Positions 56,491 to 64,000 of a stretch of 64,000 nt of DNA are shown in pieces. How positions within the stretch are numbered: the first letter of the stretch is position 1; each line of letters starts with the position of its first letter. A model generated the notes under the pieces. That model did no database searches and had not been told where the DNA came from. It saw nothing but the letters and a program-made list of their open reading frames with translations. Made by a program: the position numbers and the translations under genes. The DNA comes from Boesenbergia rotunda (lineage: Eukaryota > Streptophyta > Magnoliopsida > Zingiberales > Zingiberaceae): positions 193,543 through 257,542 of the forward strand of contig JAGFNQ010005391.1 of the NCBI GenBank assembly GCA_024364735.1, written 5' to 3'.

Positions 56491-57084
56491 GGATTGAATC
56501 GGAGAAATCTCAGCCGTCGAAATTTAAAATGTCCAGTTAAATGGGGAATTCCCTCTTCCACTCACGTCGTCGCCTGATCGCAACTCTTGTCTTCGCTCTA
56601 TTCTTTATCTTCAGTTTCCGATTAGAGGTGACCCCAGATCAAGTTTTCTCCTAGTTTTCGATCCATCAAGACTCAGTTCCATGGGACGATCGCAATCTCT
56701 TTATGTCTAAAAGCTCCGGCAAGGGTTTCTCCGTGAGCGAGTTCCATCCGATCGCCTTTCAACCAATTCCCTTCCTTCATCAATCGGGCCAAATCAGAGG
56801 GGTTCTCTGAGCTGGTTCGAGGTTTCCGGAGCCGCTACTAGCCATCCAAACCATCGCAGAAGGGAGAATCGGAAGGAATTCAGATTTCATTTCAAGCCAT
56901 GCGATTCGATCTCTATAACTGAATTCTAGTCGATTTTCGAGCAAAGGGGTTCTGAGCTCGAATCTTTGTGTGACGGTAGAGAGAAATCTTGGTGAAGAAC
57001 TTGAATTGGCTTCTTTAGATTGTAAATTTGATTCTGCATTCAATTCTATAACATCTCTATAATTTTTCAATATGTTTTCAGTCA

Positions 57085-57175
57085 CTGATCGGACTGTCGT
57101 CCGATCCAGACTCCACCGATCGGTCATCAGACCGATCAGGCTTGCATCTGATCGGTCAGCCAACCGATCAGGAAA
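57085..57175. repeat. CCGATCGG palindrome cluster
   Basis: ACTGATCGGAC, GTCCGATCC, ACCGATCGGT, ACCGATCAGG, TGATCGGTCA and ACCGATCAGG within 90 bp, alternating in orientation. The form is similar to the GTCGAC clusters in other LTRs. Confidence 0.75.
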
Positions 57176-57622
57176 TTGCCTGCACAATTCATCCTTCTTT
57201 AGTTTCCAGCTTGCATAAATTCTCATTCCCGAATTTTGTCATTCAGTTTCAGCAATTCTCTGCAGTAATTTTAGTTTTGTATTTCCATCTTGCAACTTCA
57301 ACTTGTTTTGTTAAATTTTTCTAGTGGATAAATTTCATTTGTGCAATACCTAGTTAACTCTGCTTAGTCACATCAATTTCATTTCAATTGTTGTTTCCAT
57401 TCTTACTTGCAAAACCAAACCCCCAGTTTATCTCGAAAACCCAAATCATTTAACGATAAATAACTTTCAAGCTCAATTGAATACTCTCAACTAGTCCTGG
57501 AAAAATATGACCTGAGGCCCCTATTCTACATTTCTATTTTACTAGCAAGGGTTTTCAGCTTTATAAATATCTAAATTTGAGACCCACATTCGTGATAACT
57601 ATTTTGGGTCCATCAAAATTTT

Positions 57623-57640
57623 TGGCGCCGTTGCCGGGGA
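57623..57640 (+). other. Athila/Tat-type primer-binding site
   Basis: TGGCGCCGTTGCCGGGGA, the well-known plant Athila/Tat priming sequence (tRNA-Asp type), seven bases from the LTR end. Confidence 0.9.
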
Positions 57641-57786
57641 GACCTAGTTGAGTTTGTTTGATTTAGCTTGTGTACTTATTTCATATCTTTTGATCTAGTT
57701 TACTTGTGCCTATTGCTATATTTTTGTGATCCAAATTACTTGCTTCATTCTTTTGTATACATTTGCTATGATTTTTGTACTTGTGT

Positions 57787-58411
57787 ATGACCAGATCTGC
57801 AGGTGGAATTCTTGAAAACTTTGATCCTGAAATTGAAAGAACCGTCAGAGCCAAGAGGAATCAACTCAGTGTTTCAGAGGCTATTGCTACTCTTCCTATT
57901 CAGTCTATCTCAGATTATTTAGTTGATCCTATGGTAGACCATCAGAAAACTATGAAGGAATTAGCAGCACCAGATGATGCTTTTCAGTATTCTTGCATTG
58001 CCTACCCAGAGCTCACTGGAGATTTTGAACTAAGATCAGGACTTATTCATCTTTTGCCCAAATTTCAAGGTCAGTCTAGGCAGGATCCCAACAGACATTT
58101 ACATGAGTTTCACGTTGTCTGCTCTACTATGAAGCCCCAAGGTATTTTAGAGGAAGATATCAAGCTTAGGCCTTTCCCATTTTCTCTGACTGGAGCAGTA
58201 AAGGATTGGTTTTACTATCTACCTACTGGGCATGTATCTAGCTGGATTTCTATGAAGAAAGCATTTTCGGAGAAGTACTTTCCAGCATCAAGGACAACAA
58301 TTATCAGAAAGAGCATCTGTGGCATACAACAAGTAGTGGGGAGACTCTTTATGACTATTGGGAGCGGTTCAACAACCTTTGTTCTAGTTGCCCACAGCAC
58401 CAGATTAGTGA
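57787..58411 (+). pseudogene. gag: Athila-type gag, N-terminal half
   Basis: Likely start MTRSAGGIL at 57787; FDPEIERTVRAKRNQ matches the Athila gag opening. The capsid region follows: RSGLIHLLPKFQGQSRQDPN, HLHEFHVVCSTMKPQG, LTGAVKDWFYYLPTG, SWISMKKAFSEKYFPA. A frameshift near 58340 moves the LYDYWERFNNLCSSCPQHQI segment to the next frame. Gypsy C interrupts it at 58412, after AGTGA, which would be the left target duplication. The rest lies beyond the window. Confidence 0.85.
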
Positions 58412-58594
58412 TGTAACGACCCACCTTCTGGTACTATGTTTTAAGGCGGATCGCTAGTAACTAACTGACTGACTAATTAATGATTTCTAATAATGCTAAA
58501 CTAACTGGGAAAATTTCGAAAATTCTTATTTCGCTATTTACTGAACTAACAATTCATAAACATGTTGAAAGTACTAACTTGCCCAAAATAAAGC

Positions 58595-58682
58595 AAAACT
58601 TTTATTTTATTATCTTGGCAGGATTCGATCCCCTAACCTCTGCATTTCATGACTAAAACACTAACCAGCTGCTCTATATCAC
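58595..58682 (-). promoter_or_regulatory. tRNA-like Pol III unit, sense, near the Gypsy C LTR end
   Basis: Minus strand: A-box-like TAGAGCAGCTGG (58665-58676), B-box-like GGATCGAATCC (58621-58631, one change), T4 at 58595-58598. The only sense-oriented unit found. Confidence 0.5.
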
Positions 58683-58700
58683 TTCCGTTTTACACAGTAC

Positions 58701-58792
58701 CAGTCGACTGCTATATGCCAGTCGACTGGTCGGGCCACAGAATGTTTCTGTGCCCGATACCAGTCGACTGGTGTTTTCCCAGTTGACTGGTA
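58701..58792. repeat. CAGTCGACTG palindrome cluster, Gypsy C LTR
   Basis: Exact copies at 58701, 58719 and 58761, and CAGTTGACTGG at about 58780. It is a Gypsy LTR, so this is not shared ancestry with the Copia LTRs that carry the same decamer. Confidence 0.9.
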
Positions 58793-59884
58793 GTTCTGAA
58801 ATTCCAGTTTTCAGATTTCTAGAATTTATCAAACTTGAGCCACAATGTACCAAAATCATATCTAACAAGCAGAATGACATAAATAAAGTTCCACAACCAT
58901 TCTAGGGCATTTATTACACATTTATGGAGGGTTTCTAGCATGTATAGCAACTTAGAAATCACAAAAACGACATGTAAAAGCATAACATGAATGTGCCAAG
59001 TTCGTATCAACATCTTATTGAAACTATTCAGTATTCCTATCTAAAGGCATCCTTAGCTACTACATGTCATTCCATATGGTGGATCAATCATAGAACAAGC
59101 ATATGTTAAGTATTTAGCATGTAGATCAAAAGTATCAAGTTCTTACTCCTAAAGCGTAAACATGGGTCTAAATTACCCTATCACAAGTAAATGACTCATG
59201 CCATTCAAGCATTCACAAAACCAATATTAAGTCAGGTAAGTAAACTACTTCAAGCATACTAGGCACCACGAATACAAGTCTAATTAAGTTCATACATGGT
59301 TCACATAATATATTGCGGAATAACTAAAGAAGCATAAAAGGATTATTTCTATGCTTTGCAAGTTCCGAAGACTTTTAATTCAACACCACCAACACACACA
59401 CTTTGCATCAAGCCCGCCGCCTCCGCTACTAGTACTTTCCTTTACCTGTATCTGCAGTATAAGGAAATGCAAACTAATAAGCATAAAGCTTAGTAAGTAC
59501 CATCTAGCCTCACAAAACTATGAAAACTCAAATTATGCTTTTGTAAAACATGCTATGCACATACATGCTCATATCCATAAGTAATCATGCTAGGCTCATG
59601 CTAAAATACATATCATAGAATGTCATGGCATATAACTAAGACATGGCACATACTGAACTAAAACTGAAAAGTAAGCTATAGCATGACATACATATCTGAA
59701 CTGGAACTGAAACTAACTAACATAAAACTAATTATTAAATTCACCACATGCTAATATGAATTTCTGAAAACTAAATACATATAGTAGGTGAAAGTAATAA
59801 TCAACTGCTGTGGGCCCGGCAATGTACCAACTGTGTGCGCATCCCTAATAAACCCGAGGTAGCAAATCCCAAATCCATTAGGGT

Positions 59885-60095
59885 TCTTCTAGGTTATCTA
59901 AACCTAGGGGCAACTAGGAGCCCATCCCATACTAGGTTATCTAAACCTAGAGGCAACTTGGAGCCTATCCCTGGACCGGAGTCCGGTACAATGCCACTGA
60001 AGATAAAATAGTCCTTTATACTTTTCTTTCCTTTTCTAATTCTTGCTTTTACTAGGTTATATAAACCTAGGGGCAACTAGGAGCCCATCCCATTG
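59885..60095. repeat. Three-copy CTAGGTT-type repeat
   Basis: ACTAGGTTATCTAAACCTAG + AGGCAACTTGGAGCC at 59889, 59932 and 60051, with AGGTT...AACCT arms making each unit a short hairpin. Confidence 0.85.
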
Positions 60096-60639
60096 GACCT
60101 TGGTCCCAATCAGAAACTGGAGCAAGAATTTCTATTCTTTAATGCTTTCTATAGCATTAACTGAACTGAACATTTTAACAAACACCTAACGAGCGTGCTA
60201 GTTCATAATTTACGATTTCTAATCGTAGAACATACATATAAGGAGATAAAGCCTACGAAAAATCGACCGAAACTACTTATATTGCAGGTGAGGGGTACTT
60301 ACCTCCTGCGCTAGGTTTTCTTACGAATAAAAATCTGAAATTCCTGAGGGAACGTCGAACTACAACGTTCTTCTTGCTTCTTGGCGTTCTCCTCGCGTCT
60401 ACGAGGGTCCCCGTAGAGAATAGTGCCTCTTGAGACCTTCCGTTTGTTCCCCTTTGTCTTGGGCGGCAAGAGAAGAGGAGAAGAGGAAGAATAATCGTGA
60501 GAGGGAGAGAGGGAGTCGGCGGTGAGAGGATGTGAGGGAAAAGATTGAATATAAAAACCCTAAGTTTCCCTTTTATACTTATGGAAAAATTTAACTAACT
60601 TTACCTTATCTATATTTCCCTCTAGTCTATTTCATGGAA

Positions 60640-60718
60640 AATAGATTAGCCTAATTGGTAAGTCTGTTCTCATCTCAAAGTACAGGTCTAGGGTTCGAAC
60701 CCCACTTAATTTTTTTTA
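60640..60718 (+). promoter_or_regulatory. tRNA-like Pol III unit, antisense, Gypsy C LTR (best example)
   Basis: A box TAGCCTAATTGG (60647-60658) and B box GGTTCGAACCC (60692-60702) both match consensus fully; T8 at 60710-60717 follows within 8 bases. Spacing and order fit a tRNA-like transcript of about 75 nt. It lies 130-205 bp inside the LTR, antisense. No clear anticodon arm, so I do not call it a tRNA gene. Confidence 0.6.
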
Positions 60719-60845
60719 CTGCGCATTCGATTTTTATTCGTTTTGCCTTATTTGTCCATGGAAAAATTCTATAAAAATATCCATAAATTCAGAATTAATT
60801 CTAGGATATTTTTAAAATTATGTTTGAGAATTTTCGGGCATTACA

Positions 60846-60855
60846 ATCCCCTATA
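60846..60855 (-). other. Polypurine tract of Gypsy C
   Basis: Minus strand TATAGGGGAT next to the LTR start TGTAATGCCC. Confidence 0.8.
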
Positions 60856-60887
60856 CGTTATAAAAAGTTCATCCTCGAACTTAAAAC

Positions 60888-62149
60888 AACCCTGGGTATT
60901 TCTGTCTCATGCTGTCCTCTGGTACCCAGGTGCCTCTTCTACTCTGTGATTTTGCCATATGACTTTCACTAATGGTACCTCCTTGTTTCGCAATTTCTTA
61001 ACTGCTGGGTCTATTATCTGAACAGGCCGACTATCATAACTGAGATCTTCGCGAACTTGTACCGTCTGTGGCTCTATCACCTGGGTGGCATCTGGGATAT
61101 GCTTCTTCAGTATGGAAACATGAAATACATTGTGGATAACTGACATCTCCTGAGGTAGCTCCAACTCATAAGCTACTTTGCCAACTCTTCTGGTGATGGG
61201 GTATGATCCTACATATCTGGGACTTAGCTTGCCCTTCTTCCCAAAACGCATTACTCCCTTCATGGGAGCCACTCTGAGGAACACTGTATCCCCAACTTCA
61301 AATTCTAATTGTCTGCGCCATGTATCAGCATAGCTCTTCTGGCGGCTTTGACCTGTTTCTATTCTCTGGCGGATCTGCTGTATGGCCACGGTGGTATCAT
61401 CTATAAGATCTGTCTGTAGGCCTAACTCTTGCCTCTCACCACCCTTATACCAGCAGATAGGAGATCTACACCTCCGCCCATACAAAGCCTCATAGGGTGC
61501 CATGCCGATAGTGGCCTGATAACTATTGTTGTAAGCGAATTCCGCTAAGCACAAGTACTGCACTAATTGCCCTTGAAATCTAAAGCACAAGCTCTGAGCA
61601 TATCTTCTAGTACTTGATTAACTCTCTCTGTCTGACCATCTGTCTGAGGATGAAAGCTGTGCTAAACTTCAGTTTGGTGCCTAGTGCTATCTGTACGCAC
61701 TCCTAGAAGTGTGAAGTGAACCTACTATCCCTATCTGAGATGATGGTCCTAGGGACTCCATGTAGTCTGACGATCTCCTTGAGGTATAACTGAGCTAGCT
61801 GTTCCATAGAATAGGAGATCCTGATAGCTAGGAAGTGGGCAGACTTAGTCAATCAGTCAACTATTACCCAAATCACATCATATCCATTCGTTGTTCGGGG
61901 TAGTCCCACTATAAAATCCATGGAAATATCTTTCCATTTCCATTCTGGAATCTGAATAGGCTGCAGAACTCCACTCGGTCTCTGATGTTCTGCCTTGACT
62001 CTTTGGCATGTCAGACAGGAACTGACATATCTGGCGATGTCTCTCTTCATCCCAGGCCACCAAAAATGCCCCCTGAGGTCTTGGTACATTTTGGTGGAAC
62101 CAGGATGCATTGCATAAGGAGATCTATGTGCGTCCTCTAGGATCTTCCT
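60888..62149 (-). pseudogene. pol: Gypsy C integrase and chromodomain, disrupted
   Basis: Minus strand: zinc-binding start (HPGSTKMYQDL ... CLTCQRVKAEH) and core (SMDFIVGLP) open from 62110; a TAG at 61853 ends that frame (WVIVD then stop) where relatives continue. ISDRDSRF is readable, with a further stop after it and a one-base loss at the FHPQTDG motif (about 61655). The C-terminal part 61590-60907 is open (FAYNNSYQATIGMAPYEALY, GKKGKLSPRYVG, FHVSILKKH, VEEA) and shifts frame again, so the final chromodomain residues (TWVPEDSMRQKYPGLF, stop) lie in the next frame. Confidence 0.88.
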
Positions 62150-62863
62150 TCAGAGTTCTTCTTGGTTCGGAACACATAAACGGTCACCGTAGTACATTAT
62201 CCCATGATCTGATAGGCGAAATTCTCCATTTTCGGCTTCTGTTATCCACTGCTTGATTTTCTGAAGGTCAGGATCTTGATCCTGTGCTGTCTGGATGTCT
62301 TCAATCAGGGTGGACACTAATGTCAAAGTGGAGAGTTGCCCAACTAAAATTTCCTGTCCGAACTCTGATAACTCTTTCCGAAGGGGCTGTGACATCGTGG
62401 ACAAAGCTAGTAGGGTGGCACTAGATTTTCTGCTAAGTGCATCTGCCACCTTATTATCTTTACCTGGATGGTAGAGGATGTCGATGTCATAATCCTTGAC
62501 TAGCTCAAGCCACCTGCATTGTCTCATGTTCAGATCCTTCTGAGTAAAGAAATACTTTAGACTCTGATGATCTGTGAAAATCCCACACTGAGCACCGTAT
62601 AAGTAATGCCTCCAAATCTTGAGAGCGAACATTACTGCAGCTAGCTCAAGGTCATGGGTAGGGTAATTCTTCTCATAATCCTTGAGTTGTCTAGAGGCAT
62701 AGGCAATAACCTTGCCATTCTGCATCAGCACTGCTCCAAGTCCTAATTTAGACGCATCGTTATATATGTCAAAGCTGTTAGTGGTCTCTCGAAGAGTCAG
62801 GATGGGAGCACTAGTCAATCTTCTCTTTAATTCTGTAAAACTGTTTTCGAAGTCCTCTGTCCA
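62150..62863 (-). pseudogene. pol: Gypsy C RNase H
   Basis: Open from 62818: LTSAPILTLRE, DIYNDASKLGLGAVLMQNGK (first catalytic Asp present), THDLELAAVMFALKIWRHYL, TDHQSLKYFFTQKDLNMRQ, KVADALSRKSSA, ending at a TGA at 62150. It is separated from RT by a TAG at 62864. The frame is the same as RT, so only nonsense changes part them. Confidence 0.9.
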
Positions 62864-63991
62864 CTAAATATTTCTGTTCTTTCTGGTAAGAGCTGTCAGT
62901 GGGGAGGGTATTCTGGAGAAATTCTCTACGAACTTCCTGTAGTAACCGGCTAGACCCAGAAAACATCTGATCTCACTAGCATTCTTTGGTCTGATCCAGT
63001 TACTTACTGTTTCTATTTTGCTGGGGTCTACCTTCACCCCTTCCTTGGAGATGATGTGACCTAGAAAAGACACCTGATCGAGCCAGAATTCACATTTTGA
63101 GAATTTTGCATAAAGCTGGCTCTGCTTAAGGATCTGCAATACTGTCCTGAGATGCTTAGCATGTTCCTCCTGAGTTCCCGAGTAGATAAGAATGTCATCA
63201 ATGAAGACGATGAGAAACATATCTAAGTACTCCCTGAATACTCTGTTCATGAGGTCCATAAATGTCGCTGGAGCATTTGTGACCCCAAAAGGCATGACTA
63301 CAAACTCGTAGTGCCCATATCTGGTTCTGAAAGCTATCTTGGGAATATCACCCTCTCTGACTTTGACTTGGTGATAGCCGGATCTCAAATCTATCTTTGA
63401 GAAGACTGTGGATCCCTTTAGCTGATCGAACAAATCATCGATCCTGGGTAGAGGGTACCGGTTCTTAATGGTGACTTGATTCAAAGCTCGGTAATCTATA
63501 CACAGGCGCATGAACCCGTCTTTCTTCTTCACGAACAACACTGGAGCTCCCCATGGAGAATGACTAGGGCGGATGAAGCCCTTTTCAAGTAACTCCTGTA
63601 GTTGCTCCTGAAGTTCCTTCAATTCTGCTGGAGCCATACGGTATGGTGCTTTTGAGATCGAATTTATACCCGGAACGAGTTCGATCTCGAATTCAATCTC
63701 TCTGTCTGGTGCTAGGCCTGGTAGCTCATCAGGGAAAACTACTGGGTAGTTGCATACCACTCGGACCTCTTCTAGCTTTTGGTCCTTCTCTTGCGTGGTA
63801 TTGACTACATGTGCTAGAAATCCAGTACATCCTGTACTCAGTAGTTTCTGTGCATTCATGGCTGAGAGAAATTTCCTGGCCTTCTTCTTCGGTTCTCCGA
63901 TGTATTCAAACCGCTCTCCTGCCTCTGGTTGGAATACGACTTTCCTTTTTCGGCACTCTATGGAAGCGCCGTATTTGCTCAGGAAGTCCAT
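62864..63991 (-). CDS. pol: Gypsy C protease end and reverse transcriptase (cut by the window edge)
   Basis: 375 open codons: protease-RT linker (MDFLSKYGASIECRKRKVVF), then RT with IRPSHSPWGAPVLFVKKKDG, LCIDYRALNQVTIKNRYPLP, FSKIDLRSGYHQ, VMPFGVTNAPATFMDLMNRV and intact FIDDILIYS, and the thumb-connection region (FWLDQVSFLGHIISKEG, FLGLAGYYRKFVENFSRI). It ends at a TAG (62864) where Gypsy A also has a Trp-to-stop change nearby. The true start of the polyprotein is outside the window. Catalytic residues look complete, but the stop means the full polyprotein is not made. Confidence 0.9.
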   Translation of the reverse strand: MDFLSKYGASIECRKRKVVFQPEAGERFEYIGEPKKKARKFLSAMNAQKLLSTGCTGFLAHVVNTTQEKDQKLEEVRVVCNYPVVFPDELPGLAPDREIEFEIELVPGINSISKAPYRMAPAELKELQEQLQELLEKGFIRPSHSPWGAPVLFVKKKDGFMRLCIDYRALNQVTIKNRYPLPRIDDLFDQLKGSTVFSKIDLRSGYHQVKVREGDIPKIAFRTRYGHYEFVVMPFGVTNAPATFMDLMNRVFREYLDMFLIVFIDDILIYSGTQEEHAKHLRTVLQILKQSQLYAKFSKCEFWLDQVSFLGHIISKEGVKVDPSKIETVSNWIRPKNASEIRCFLGLAGYYRKFVENFSRIPSPLTALTRKNRNI

Positions 63992-64000
63992 CCCAAAAAA

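Larger units (their letters stand above)
55929..57615 (+). mobile_element. Athila-type Gypsy 5' LTR (1,687 bp)
   Basis: Start TGATAACTTTG (where the CACTA coding sequence stops) and end GGTCCATCA, giving TGAT/ATCA terminal inverted repeats, followed by the Athila/Tat-type PBS. Inside are a GATC-rich segment (56110-56490) and a CCGATCGG palindrome cluster (57085-57175). The start is placed by the end of CACTA homology and is accurate to a few bases. Confidence 0.8.
58412..60845 (-). mobile_element. Gypsy C 3' LTR (2,434 bp)
   Basis: Minus strand from TGTAATGCCCGAAAATTCTC (60845) to GGTGGGTCGTTACA (58412), next to a polypurine tract and pol. It holds two tRNA-like units, a TATA box (minus, 60570-60577, TATAAAAG), a three-copy CTAGGTTATCTAAACCTAGG repeat and CAGTCGACTG palindromes. 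The partner LTR is beyond the window. Confidence 0.9.

Noticed and set aside
56780..57226. 148-codon minus-strand ORF in the Athila LTR
   Set aside because: It runs antisense in an LTR and its sequence follows the CCGATCGG repeats; no domain. Kept out as a chance frame.
57775..58416. Host gene encoding a 213-residue protein
   Set aside because: It follows an Athila PBS and matches the Athila-type gag order, and its last residues come from a frameshift.
60640..60718. Calling this a true tRNA gene
   Set aside because: A and B boxes are consensus, but I could not build convincing acceptor and anticodon stems; kept as a tRNA-like unit.

Overview
The window looks like repeat-rich intergenic DNA from a flowering plant with a large genome. 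I find no host protein-coding gene, rRNA or canonical tRNA gene. Nearly everything is LTR retrotransposon, inserted into one another, plus one fragment of a CACTA DNA transposon. The plant origin rests on initiator-Met-tRNA primer-binding sites (TGGTATCAGAGC), Copia and chromodomain-type Gypsy polyproteins, an Athila-type leader with a TGGCGCCGTTGCCGGGGA binding site, and a Tnp2-type CACTA transposase. The species cannot be told from the sequence.

Layout. 1-800: start of a minus-strand Gypsy LTR. 801-1394: tail of one Copia pol plus a piece of its LTR. 1395-6792: Copia family A copy 1 (plus, damaged, gag deleted). 6793-9055: a family A LTR in the opposite orientation, ending at an ambiguous base (N, 9056). 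9057-15874: Copia A copy 2 (plus, heavily decayed). 15875-16860: a minus-strand SIRE-like gag fragment followed by the first 277 bp of another SIRE-like LTR. 16861-23358: Gypsy B, a composite without reverse transcriptase or integrase that carries an unusual intact acidic-repeat ORF. 23359-30928: Copia B, SIRE/Maximus-like. 30929-32337: unassigned LTR-like sequence and an old gag remnant. 32343-42491: Copia A copy 3, minus strand, complete with both LTRs, PBS, PPT and a 5-bp target duplication (ACTTG). 42930-52561: Gypsy A, plus strand, Del/Tekay-like, complete with both LTRs, PBS, PPT and target duplication (CACTT). Between and beside these (31985-32337, 42497-42924, 52567-55196) lies one older minus-strand SIRE-like element that both entered. 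It had itself entered a CACTA transposase gene (55197-55928), which an Athila-type element (55929-58411) also invaded. That Athila gag is broken by Gypsy C (58412 to beyond the window end, minus strand).

How the parts work. Each autonomous-type element encodes gag, protease, integrase, reverse transcriptase and RNase H, driven from its LTR. Every copy here carries lesions, so any movement would need help in trans. Copia A copies 1 and 3 share one gag deletion, and copy 3 inserted as a full-length unit. This suggests a deleted lineage that was mobilised by proteins made elsewhere.

Most interesting signals: (i) tRNA-like units (A box, B box, T-run) lie in antisense near the start of all four Gypsy LTR families; (ii) Gypsy B has a 225-residue acidic-repeat ORF with a hydrophobic tail, preceded by textbook splice signals; (iii) the decamer CAGTCGACTG recurs at least nine times in otherwise unrelated Copia and Gypsy LTRs; (iv) SIRE-like LTRs carry family-specific palindrome clusters just upstream of their TATA boxes.
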